DNA of 64,000 bases. Origin: Leptodontidium sp. MPI-SDFR-AT-0119 (lineage: Eukaryota > Ascomycota > Leotiomycetes > Helotiales > Leptodontidiaceae). Made by a program: the position numbers and the translations under genes. Position 1 is the first letter of the stretch, and every line of letters starts with the position of its first letter. This document shows, piece after piece, positions 45,958 to 56,460 of this stretch. The stretch spans positions 1,674,001-1,738,000 of the forward strand of contig JAHLEZ010000005.1 of NCBI GenBank assembly GCA_020726505.1, written 5' to 3'. The notes beneath the pieces are model-generated. The model was given only the letters and a program-made list of their open reading frames with translations. It was not told the DNA's origin and made no database searches.

Positions 45958-46971
45958 CTAGTTGATCTTCTGGAGCTCAACGTCGCTATATAATGCGTCA
46001 GCGGCTGCAAGGGGTACTGCAAGAGGAAGAGGGACGTACAAGAGAAGATCGGCCCTGGCTGGGATGTGACCTGGGAAACCGCTGCGTAAAATGTCAGCTG
46101 TGGTGGTCTGCAGAATGTGATTGTCGGGATGCGGTGAAGGATGTAAAGATGGGTATCGGGTCAGGGTCCAACGGCACACCGCGAGATATTTCCGTATGTT
46201 GTGTACAGTAGAGCTGCCGTGTAGCCAGATGATGCAAGGGATTCGAAGCAGATGGATCTCTTACCGGTCGCCGTATGCATAGTCACTGCAGAGAGGATAG
46301 TTAGAATTGGTTACTTTGCCCGAGAGGAAGGATCAGGGGATGATCTTGTACCTGGTGATGTCCAATGTGGCCTTCTCGCCGACCTTCATGGTTGTGACGC
46401 CCTCATCCCATCCTGTTGTAAAAGTTATCAGTGTGCTATTCGAAGGTGTATCGTGGAGCTCTGTGGAAGGGAGGCAGGGAGGGCATACCCTTGATGACTC
46501 TGCCAATGCCGATTTCTGTGACGAAGGCTCCGCGGCCAATTGAGGAATCAAATCTAGGGGAGGCATAGGTCAGCATTGGGTCCAATGTGCAGATATGCCA
46601 GATGGGCAGGGCGTTGGGCAAGCAAAACAATGTTCTAAAGAACCAAAAGCCAGAGGGCAGGCCTAAGGCCAGACCCACGCCCATTGTGCATGAGGTGATT
46701 CAGATGTCAATTGAGTGAGAGGGTAGACGTACTTGTCACCCTTGTTGTCAGGCTTGGAGGTGTCCTTGAGGTAGCCAGTGTACTCGATGGTGACCCGGTC
46801 TCCAACCTTGGGGATAGCTCCGTTGCCCTCCTTGAGAATGGTCTTGGTGACACCCATGGCTGCTGAGGTACGAGAGAAGCTTCGGATTGTATTGGTGCTG
46901 GTGTTGGTAGTTGTTGAGAGTGATGGTCTTGCTAGTCTGAGGAGTTTTGATGCAGAAGAAGAAGATAACAT
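45958..46971 (-). CDS. fpr1: FKBP12-type peptidyl-prolyl isomerase, with a possible mitochondrial form
   Basis: Six exons: 46857 (or 46971)-46733, 46553-46489, 46412-46352, 46285-46265, 46081-46040, 45985-45958. From the ATG at 46857 the protein has 113 residues: MGVTKTILKEGNG, VTIEYTGYL, FDSSIGRGAF, VIKGWDEGVTTM, DYAYGDRGFPGHIP and VELQKIN, i.e. a complete FKBP fold with the pocket residues (Tyr, Asp, Phe, Trp, Tyr) that bind FK506 and rapamycin. An in-frame ATG at 46971 adds 38 residues (MLSSSSASKLLRLARPSL and on to IRSFSRTSAA) with the look of a mitochondrial import signal: no acidic residues, several Arg, Ser/Leu-rich. So one gene may make a cytosolic and a mitochondrial protein. Introns are 54-183 nt. 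Confidence 0.93.
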
Positions 46972-47401
46972 GGCAGAGGAGAACAGATATGGGCGGGAGG
47001 GAGGAGACAGGTCTTTATGTTCTTTCTTGTCCGGCGCGGATGATGTCGTTCGTTCGGCAGGAGCGTGTGTACCTTCCCTTTCCTTTCCTTTGCTTTCCTT
47101 TTCCTTACCCACCTAGTTAGTACATATTGTGCCACCAAAACTATTGTACCTAGCCTACCCTGGCCTGGCCTAGGTAGTAGGTAGTAGGTAGTAGGTTGGA
47201 CCCTAGGCGCACCTACCACGGTAGACTGACTACCTTCCAAACCTAACCTACCTGGGTAATGCAAGTCTACCTTACTTTTGCCTCTAAAGTATAGGTAGGT
47301 AGCTTGGTAAGGAAATGACGGAGTAGCTGCGAGCTGCAGCTGCAAGTGCAACTGCACCTGCGTCCCTCGTTTCCCGCCGGGGGTGGATCCGGCTCAGGTT
47401 G

Positions 47402-47437
47402 TAAGGTGAGGTGAGGTGAGGTGAGGTGAGGTGAGTG
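47402..47437. repeat. (GGTGA)n microsatellite
   Basis: Six to seven tandem copies of GGTGA/GTGAG, slightly preceded by GTAAGG. Confidence 0.85.
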
Positions 47438-47657
47438 GGTGAGCTGAAACAGGGCAGGTAACTTCCATCTTTTGGTGGGGCATGAGCATGAGTATGAGCA
47501 TGAGCACGCACGCACGCATCAATCAATCAGCATGAGCAGCATCCGCCCATCAATATCAACAGACTTTGGGCCCGTCTTCATTTCATATTTGGTTGGGTAT
47601 TATTCCCATGTCTTTCTTGCCCCTCCTCCTCCCCCTCTACTCTCTACTCTACTCGTC

Positions 47658-47706
47658 TTTCCTCCCCTCCCCTCCCCTCCCCTCCCCTTCCCTCCCCTTC
47701 CCTCCC
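47658..47706. repeat. (CCCTC)n pyrimidine-rich microsatellite
   Basis: Tandem CCTCC/CCCTC units, later changing to CCTTC; nearly pure pyrimidine on the plus strand, so triplex or G-quadruplex formation on the minus strand is conceivable. Confidence 0.8.
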
Positions 47707-47931
47707 GGGATGGTTGATACAAAACAGCATGGGCAGGGGCAATAAGGTAATTTACAGTGCTACACCATACAATATACTCCGTAGTGGCTCCAGGCATATC
47801 GTGCCGTCGCCTCGCCCTACAGTCAGTTCTACCTACCTGGGTACGTACCTAGGTACTATATGCAGACCCTTTACCTTATTTGCTGCCATGCGAGAGCATG
47901 GACAGGCAGTTGGGGTTGTTGTTGATGGAAT

Positions 47932-47957
47932 ACGAACAGGAACAGGAACAGGAACAG
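47932..47957. repeat. (AACAGG)n hexanucleotide repeat
   Basis: Four copies of AACAGG/GGAACA. Confidence 0.8.
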
Positions 47958-48031
47958 CCCCTTAGAGCTTTACTTCTTCACTTCCCAATTAATTGCTTTT
48001 TACCTCTAGCCTCTGGCGTTGGCGCAGTCCA

Positions 48032-48054
48032 GGTCGAGGTCGAGGTCGAGGTCG
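48032..48054. repeat. (GGTCGA)n hexanucleotide repeat
   Basis: Nearly four copies of GGTCGA, 75 nt after the AACAGG repeat. Confidence 0.8.
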
Positions 48055-51000
48055 GGTGTCGTTATCCAGATGTGCCTCACTCACCCACCCCCCTTTCACC
48101 TTTCACCTTTCACCCCTCCCTACGTCAGACTAACCTTACAATAGGGTTTAGATCCGCAGCCTCGAACTTTCTTTCTTCCTCTCCCGTGCCCGATGAGCCA
48201 CCATCAATCAACCTTCCGCGACTCCCAAAAACCTTACGAATAGCAGATCTCCAAGAACATAACCAAGAAACTCCGGTACTCTACTCCACTCCACCACACG
48301 AGCCTACGAATACCGAACGCCTCACTTTGCCCTGCCGCTTTGCCTATGCCTATGCCGCGGCCGCGACTCCTCCTGCCGAGCTCGCCGTCGCCACGGACAT
48401 CGCAAGTCAAGAATAGCCTTGCCAGCCAAACCTACTCTACCTCCGTAGGTACCTCATCCTCCCCTCCCACCTATATCGACACCTGCCTGTCCATACCTCC
48501 CTCCCTCTTCCGCATTTCACACCACCATCCAATCCACCATACAAACAGCTAGCCTACTGTCCGAGGGAAGCCCAGACTTCTTATTCTCCGCAAGGCCCCC
48601 TAGATTGCTCCCCTCCACCACCCGCCGACTCTTAACCTTCCCGCGCAATGTAGAGTTCCGCTACCCAAAAAGATACCTACTCGCGTTTGCCGCCAGTAAA
48701 TCCACAAATCCTCTCTGCCCGATTTTCAACATCCGCCGGGGCTTCAGCTGGGTCTGCGAGCAAAGCAAAGTTACACCGCTGCATTCTGCGGCCATCCATA
48801 CAGAGAGGACTGCTGCAAACAATGGCCCTCCACCTCTAGACGCGGCTATCCACAACAACGACCATGGTTCAACGTAGGCTGTTCTCGACCCTGCACCAGC
48901 ACAGATCGGACTCAAGCGATTCGGCAGGCTTGATGACAACAGCAGCCACAAGAGGCGGCTTTCCGTGATTCACGGCTTATGGCGTGCATGGCAAAGACCG
49001 AATTCAAACCCTCACACTACCGAACCTTGACAGCGGCAACCCGACTGGCGGATTCAAAAAACTCCTCATTATTGCCCTGCATCTATCAACGAATTAACAA
49101 TCTTTACGGCGGTTTCCGCGCGCCCTCCCGTCTCACGTTCAGAAGTACGGCGCTAGCATTTCATCCGGCCATTGATACGGAGATGCATGACTTTGAATTT
49201 TTGAAGCCTTGGAAGAGCTTCGAGACATTTGCAAGATAGGATACGGGACTATGTGCCGCATTGAATGCATATTGGACTAGTATCCCACACCCACAAGTTG
49301 TCCTATTTCTAGGTTTTGCAGGCATACACGTCCATGTTGAATTTTCATGTTGAGCTATATGCCTAATCAGTCCGTCAACAGTCCACTTGGAACTATTCCC
49401 TATTTTGTCAACAGAAAAGGGTATGTTGCGTCCCTGGCGTTCTGCACATGTCATATGTGTCATCTTATCAGATATACCACGAATATGATCGATCTGTCGG
49501 CCACTGTGGTGTCCGGATCAATTCCGACGTTGATATAGGGTCGTCCTCGCTTGAGGAAAGGCCAAGATTCGGGTGTAACATGATGTGCTGAGATGCGAAC
49601 ACCCTTATTTACACTGGACCGGGCCGTGGCGCTGGTACAGTGTTGTAGGCTCCCTTCATCCGTACAAGCCTGTTTTCCGAACCTGTTTTGCCTTCAACTT
49701 CTTCAAAATTGTGCCCAACCTGAAGTCTGGTGGCTGAGGTTCACGGCTCACGGCTCAATCACGATGCAAGCAGAGGCACATTGATTGTCGCCCACGTGAC
49801 TCGCCCGTTTTGTCTCTTTTTAGCTACGGGTGTATTTTTGGTGTCGCAGTCCTGGTAGCCCTGGACCGATATGCGCCGTTCTATTTTCTATATTGTTTCG
49901 AGGTATTGTTACGGGTTCTGATGTTTTGAGGAAGTAGGAATGACCAAATCGTTGCCTTCTATGACAGTCTCCCACCATACATGGCATTGTTTTGTTCAAG
50001 GCGGTTAATATCTCTGGACCATGGCATTTTATTCTGAGGCCAGGTTTCGAAACACATCAGAAACAAAACACAATCCTGGGGTGTCAAGCTTATTAGCTGA
50101 GCCCAGTTAATAAAACGTGGGATGGATAGCCTCCGGGGGTCCGGAAGGTTGTTCCCGCAGTCTCATTGGTTTGCCATTCTATTATCATATCATGCAGGCT
50201 CAAAATTGCGGTCCCTTCACATGCAGATTGTTTGGTTCTTAAATTTGAATAGAATACGAGGCTCAGATAATCAGGAGACTTTGGGACTTCTTTCCATGCA
50301 CTGCTTGATGATCACACGAATACCGCTGGATGAATTGCTCGGTTCGTTTATTTCCGTTCCGTCAACATCGAACTATATTTACCCAAGATACACTTGTGAT
50401 TTAGACAAGCTCGCTTGCGTTAGCCTGGTTGTTATGCCCCTGTCTCAAGAGCAACCATCATACGGCTGAAGATCTTGCTCGCGATCTCCTGCAGATGTTG
50501 AATATCCGACACCCCATGTCCACAACGGGGTGGCAATGGACATGGCGCTGCTGAATACCCTATCAAGACTTAAGATCTTTGCCTCATGGGTCCTATCATA
50601 CGTCTACCACCAGTGGTTAGAAGGTGCCTACACGTATATCTCCTGGCGAGAAGTCGAACGTCTCCGTTGGTCCCTTGCGCGACGAAAATTTCCCACTGTT
50701 GCTGAAATACGGTACCACCGGACAGCCCCGCCAACCGAACTGATCAATACGGAAAACAAATTTCTTCTTTCGGAGGTGAGCGCATTCGATATGATTGCGC
50801 TGTGCAGGCGTCCCTCGTCAGATCGTCCTCGGTGTTGCGATGTCTTCCACAAGCAAGAAAGTTCCTCTTGGCACTTCACTCTCGATACATCTAGACACTC
50901 CGGCGACCGTATCTCTGTCACATGTCACATCTTTTAGGAATATGTTGAGCGTAGCGCGGTATCGCGTGCTGGGCTATTGTGGATCTTCATTGATGGGATT

Positions 51001-52019
51001 TTGATTAGGGAACCAGCTCACAAGTCCTAACTGCAGGGCGAGGAAGATATTCCGGATAGGATACAAGCTTCTGCTTTAGACGTATTTTTCTCTTTCCTCT
51101 TTCCCTAGTTTTTACTATACGTTGAACAATTTTTCCTTCTACCTCCGCGGGGTAATAGCAAGAGGATTGTTCGTTCGCTGGGGCGGGCTTTGAGCGTGCC
51201 CATTTCCTCCTTCGTCGTCCGCCCTCCTGCCTCCTGCGCTGCAGCTCGTCACCTCGCTCTTCCTCTGCCCATGCGGACCGTTTTCAACAGCAGTCCATAA
51301 TTTCGAAAGTCACCTCTCATGATGAGCGGTGATCGAAGACGCCTCTCGACCCAACATATCAATGGGCTCTCCATCTGGAACGAGATCCTCTATTGGCATA
51401 CTCTTCCTATAATCTTCACAAGAATGTAACTTTCAATAGTCAAAAGCACAACTCTCGATCCTCCCATTCTCCATTTCCGCCCCTCCTTTCTTTCGAGACC
51501 GAAGCAGGGTGATGATGGAAGTCAACTCTTCCACCTCCTGTGTGAATATCAGCTCGGCAATGGCTTCTCTCTGTTAGGTTCGAGGCAAATGATACTACTC
51601 CTGCACCTTTCGAGCAAAGACTTCCGAGCTCTGCTACTCGTTTGCTACCATCACCGACAATTTATCCAGATGGCTATGAAAGTTAGGCCTGAAGTTGAGA
51701 CCTCCCACCTATGTGGCTCGAACACGGTGCGGCATTGCGAATGGTTTCAGGTACTATTTCTCCTTCTGGCCGTAAGTTAATCAGCTGTTATATTTCCTTT
51801 GATTGAACAGCTACATCTGACTCGGTTGGGGAGAGCTCAAGAGTCAGCACTGCGGGCAAGCAACGCCGTAATGCGGATTCCACCATTTGTTTTCCGGAGT
51901 TTCTCATGTGGGGGAATGAATTGTTTTTTTAAACTTTACCTTCTGTTTCCAAGTGGCAGGTAAAAGTGCACAACGAAGCGGATAGGTGAGAGCCACTGCG
52001 CGGCTCTCTTACTGCCGTC

Positions 52020-52500
52020 TTGGACATTGGGACACTCTCGCAGTCTTGCAACTGCAGCCGATGATACAAGAAGCTACCGCTCCCCCACGTACTCGAAGGC
52101 CATCTTGCCTCTATTCATGCAGTCGTTTTCTCATTGGATGCCCAGCAGCTCGCCTCTGTTCCAAGGACCAAACACTTCGTCTCTGGGATACGGTCACAGG
52201 GAGCTGTCTGGAAGAAGTAACTACGAAAGCAGCTACTCACGGGCTATTACCTTCCGAAGACGGCTTACGATTTCAAGTAGATGCGAAATTGCGTTATCTT
52301 AGCTCTTCTGGATTAGCCACAGATCCTTTCGAATCCTCGATGACAAGCCAGATACAATTTAGGAAGCAGTCAACTGGTCGAATTCTCGTTGAAAACGACC
52401 GGGTCTTGCGAGATGGAGAAAGGCACTTATGGCTGCCACCTGACTGCTGACCAGTGTGCTCGGCTGTCTTTGGAAATCTGACGGTCTGTAATGGCACGTG
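52020..52500 (+). pseudogene. WD40 C-terminal remnant of an NLR/HET-E-like gene
   Basis: Two WD40 pieces are readable: EGHLASIHAVVFSLDAQQL followed, after a frame slip near 52155-52170, by SKDQTLRLWDTVTGSCLEE. The tail runs through a spacer to ERHLWLPPD, the usual end after the last repeats of fungal NACHT-WD40 proteins, and then, in another frame past a TGA, SAVFGNLTV. At least two frame breaks are present, and no NACHT or effector domain is found upstream within the window. This is the 3' stub of a self/non-self recognition gene. Confidence 0.7.
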
Positions 52501-52751
52501 CCCTAGTGCTTACACCTCATACATATGTGGGCAGAGCGGAGAAGAGATATTCTTCCCTCCTTAGCAATTAGCTTCTGTATCAAACAGTATCACCAGTTAC
52601 GATTCAGCATCTCTCCAGCTATTCTATTGTGCTAAAGTCACCTCAGCGTGCTAGTGATCATTATACGGCCATAGGCCATAGTTCAGGTGGCATCACATTC
52701 ATTGAATTTGAGCATTAGATGCAGTTGTTGAAACTCCACTTTTGTTCTTGT

Positions 52752-55072
52752 CTAGATAATATTAACAACAAACGGGATAACATTATCAAACCACCTCAAT
52801 TGTGAGTCCAAGTTCAAGTACCCAACTCTCCGGTAAGTATTTGCACCTACAGCCTTTAAAATTAGAGCATGGCCTGCAAAATCGTACCCACTCATCCCAA
52901 ACAATAGACAAAACACCATCTCCCCATCTAAAACCTCAGCAGGTTCTCCCGGCCCCCGAATATCAATATGCACCCCACTTGCCTCTGTTCCATACAGTAC
53001 TTGCGGTCGAGCTAAATGGAGGGGACAGGCATATTTCGCGATGATTAGTGCGCCTTCGATGGAAATTGTGCCCCCAGAAACTTCTCCGAAGGGATTAGTG
53101 CCGGTGACTTGACAAGCTGCATTCAGGATTTTGAGTCGTGGGTCTTGGATGATTCCCTCGCGGACCTCGTCGTAGGTTATGTGGTTCAATTGGTTTGCCT
53201 CGTCTGTGCTTTGATGAGTTCTCACTATGGACGCCCATGACCATGAGGGCACATTTGAAAGTTTGTCGCGAAAACATGAACTGTATAAAACGCTGCAGCG
53301 GTGCCACAGGAGCCCGATTGCAAGACTACTCTCCCATAAGCCGGCGAGGTAAATTGATTGGACTCTTTGCGAAAGGTATTTTGCGAGACCCGAAAGAGCT
53401 GGGAGCCTGTCGGATTCTTTAGTGAGTGCCAACATGGAATACTCTTCGACGATGTCCAGCCACATCGTATGAACATCTTCAACGGGTGTCGCTTCATCTA
53501 CCGCCAGTGCAATCCTGCTTTTTAATGTCAAGGTACCTCTGATGGGAAACCATTTATTGCGGTCCAAATGCTCGCGCTCCCAAGAGAGATAGCCGCATTC
53601 ACATATTGTGCAGCACTTGCACTCCCAAAACATCTCTTCCATATGTACATGAAGCATTCGCGGAGCCAACATCCGCTCTTGATAAGCCCATGCGCGATGT
53701 AGCAAAGGCGCTGTATTTGTGGAAGTGGAGGCATATCCAGACATTCTCTGGTGACCACTATCAAGTCCCTGGCGGGCATAGATTGTGACATCCGCGTCAC
53801 GGAAAGTTCGATGAAACTCGAAAGTCTCAACATAATTTTTTTCCCCTCCAGCCTGAGACGTCCATCGGTTGAAGAAGAATCCCTCGGTCGAGTCAACTGA
53901 GGCAGTTGCAGCGATGGTGAGGCAGGATTCGAGGTATATTTCGGCCATCTTGGCGGATTCCAACTCCCAGTCAGCTTTGTCATCTTGGATAATGCAGAGA
54001 GAGTCTATCCACAGATAGCGGAGGCCAAGTGCGCGAGTGATCTGTACCGCATCTTGGAAGGTTTTGGGAAGGTCTCTAAATGGGATACTACGATTTCGTT
54101 GCTCGATGGTGTCCTATGTAGTTGTGAGAATGGCTGAGGTACCCCCCCCTAAAAGTATCTGGAAGTTAGCGTGCCACTAGTGCGTATGTATCAAGAGTAG
54201 TAATGTTAATACTACTACTTTGGGATTTCAGCGGGAGCATGGAGGTGGGATCCGCGGGGTTCTAGAGCAAACAGTGACCCCGCAAATGTCGATGAACTTA
54301 CAGCAGTGGCTAAGCGTAACATATTGAGCCATGTCGTCTTTCAGTGTCGTTAAGCAGATATTCTGCGCTGTTGCTTCAAGACCAACATCTATGATTCTTG
54401 TTGGCCGAAACTTCGGTATATTTGATGAGCATATTGGATGAAACCTCGTGCAATCATCCAAGTGCTTCTTCGCAAAAGCTGTGAGACTTCTTATGTCGAG
54501 CTGAAGTGGCAGGCTTGAAGCACGCATTATAGTCGGAAATAGACATTGATTATCTAGAGTTCGGTTGGCTAAGTGATAAAATGATGAATAGGGGGCACAC
54601 CTCGACAAGTGTAGAATTCCACCAAGAGGTAAGTTGTATCCTCGTCGTCATAAGCGCACAGATTCACAATAACGGGTCCGTTATGTCTGAGTTCTATCAC
54701 CAAAATGCTCTTTGCGAGCATCCCGGAATAAGCTGCATCCTTATTTATTAGGGATCTGCTGACAGCTGTGATGCCTTCGCAGAGCAACGAGCAAAACTGA
54801 CATCCCCTCTCGGCAGATAACGTGATGTTTTGTAAAGTCGTCTGTATTTGGGTATAAGGGAGTGGTAATCCATGAGCGTAAGGGGGGTGGGAATAGAGAT
54901 TCCAATTGAGGTCGACGCAACTGTTACAGGATGCCTTTTGGCATGGCCAGGAATTGTTGCTGACGCCAGGGTCATCGCAATGCTGGCTTGGGCTAGCTTT
55001 CTGACCGAGTCGGCTACAACGATGTGTACCGATGAGACTTTGACTCTCGATTGACGCGGCTGGAATCTCCAT
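52752..55072 (-). pseudogene. HET-domain gene with one premature stop
   Basis: Exons 55072-54601, 54553-54302 and 54148-52752 (introns 47 and 153 nt) join into a 706-codon frame. A cysteine-rich N-terminus precedes the HET core: QYVTLSHCWGG, then IPFRDLPKTFQDAVQI, ALGLRYLWIDSLCIIQDD, YLESCLTIAATASVDS and APLLHRAWAYQERMLAPR, typical of HET proteins. Codon 253, at 54116-54114, is TAG, right between SAILTTT and DTIEQRNRS. Elsewhere the frame is intact, so the break may be recent. No alternative acceptor skips the stop in frame. A single read error, or read-through, cannot be excluded. It is divergent from nothing nearby and faces the WD40 remnant. Confidence 0.75.
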
Positions 55073-56460
55073 TATTATAAGCAGAAAATGCTATGATTCG
55101 AAGAGGTGATAGTCAGGCACGGTGAGGTTGGCGTACTTCAGGTACTTCCTGTGCGAATAAGTAAGCACGGCATCAGCGCCAAAACTGGCCCGTGCTCTTA
55201 ATCGTCTCAAGCGAAGAGGGCGAGGCCGATTTTAGAAGAGACTGTATCATTCCCCATTAACAATTACCGCACTCTCCTTTACTGTGTTTTTGCCTTCTCT
55301 GTAACTGGTATTCGGCTCCCTCGAGAATAAGCTGGAATTTCACGATGGTTTTCAGCTGCGTAATGTGGTGGGGAAGGCCCTCAGTCGGTTCTTTGTCACC
55401 TGACCGGATAGACTCTTTCCACATAAAAGAGGACAACACTTGAACTGGGAGTGTCCGCGCTTCGCTCGCCACTGTGACCGAGAGAAATCTCTACCTAATT
55501 CTAGTTCTAATGCTTATACTTGTGCTCCCTATTTATTTTCCTTGCCCCTCTCTTGACTAGTCCGAAGGCGAAGCGTTCGGCCTAGTCTCAAGCTCAGTAA
55601 GTTTTTTCAACTAAATCACGTTTTATTCACGTGTGGTAAGAAATGAGGTCTCCCATAGCTTTTTCCCAGTAATAAGGGGAAATTTGTGGGTCTCGTAGCC
55701 CTGCAGGGAGTCAGACCTCATTCAGTCGTACCTCCTTTCTCTCGGCAAACTACTTAAGAACATAGCACTTTTATAGAATTCTATCTAATACACTTTTTTC
55801 TCTTCTCCTCCCTCAACTTTTTACACTCTTCAGATATGTAATATCTCTAGATTTGATCAATCCGCAATTTCCTGACCTAAAATCTCTCCCGTACCTCACT
55901 ACATGCTACCTCTCTTGTTGTGTGGTTATTGGGCTTCGTCCCTCCCACAGTAATTGCTCTCTGTACTGAATAGTTTCTTAGATTGCTAGATCATAGGGGT
56001 GTAGTGGCCTGTTTCGGAACTCAAGATGCACTTGCTTTTTCGATGGTTGCTTATGGTACTTCAAAGCGCGGACATCCTCGAGACGCCCGTGTGATACTGT
56101 GGTACTACAACTTCATTTGCCTCAGAGCTATTCTGTTTGGATCCCCGATTAGCAAGGCTCGGGTACTTCTATCAGCACAGCTACCCTTTGGAAGTCATCC
56201 TCGACTTAAACCATCTCAATACCAATAGCCTGCGAGTCTAGATCAAAGCCCCTGACCATCGCAATTGACTACGACGCACTTCATGTCCTCCATGGCCAGC
56301 CAATATGGCTTGAATGAGCAAGACCCAACAACTCATGAGACTAAAGTATCTGGTAAGGTAGTAGTATGGTGGTTAAGGTCGTCGAACAGTATCGTACCAT
56401 GATTTACTTCGACTTGATTTACTACTCAGCCGACCGCCAGAAGGAAGTGAATATAACAAG
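55073..56460. other. Stretch between two broken HET genes
   Basis: No supported gene. A minus-strand frame at 55257-55472 begins with GTG and has no family features. The rest is AT-leaning with a run of TTTTT/CTTTT motifs. Confidence 0.35.

Larger units (their letters stand above)
46972..52019. other. Microsatellite-rich, gene-poor stretch
   Basis: About 5 kb without a gene I can support. The first 200 bases are the FKBP12 leader. Frames at 48605-48877 and 48979-49239 have serine/arginine-rich or mixed composition and could be debris of a mitochondrial protein gene, but the pieces do not join. Frames at 50122-50469 and 50530-50937 are featureless. Palindromic runs like ACCTAGGTACC occur at several points (for example 47833-47857). 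Confidence 0.4.

Noticed and set aside
47402..48054. Regularly spaced short repeats as a CRISPR array
   Set aside because: Units are directly adjacent without spacers, differ from each other, and the DNA is eukaryotic.
48605..49239. Two consecutive frames as a mitochondrial protein gene
   Set aside because: The N-terminal part is Arg/Ser-rich, but no donor/acceptor pair joins the frames and no domain is recognisable.
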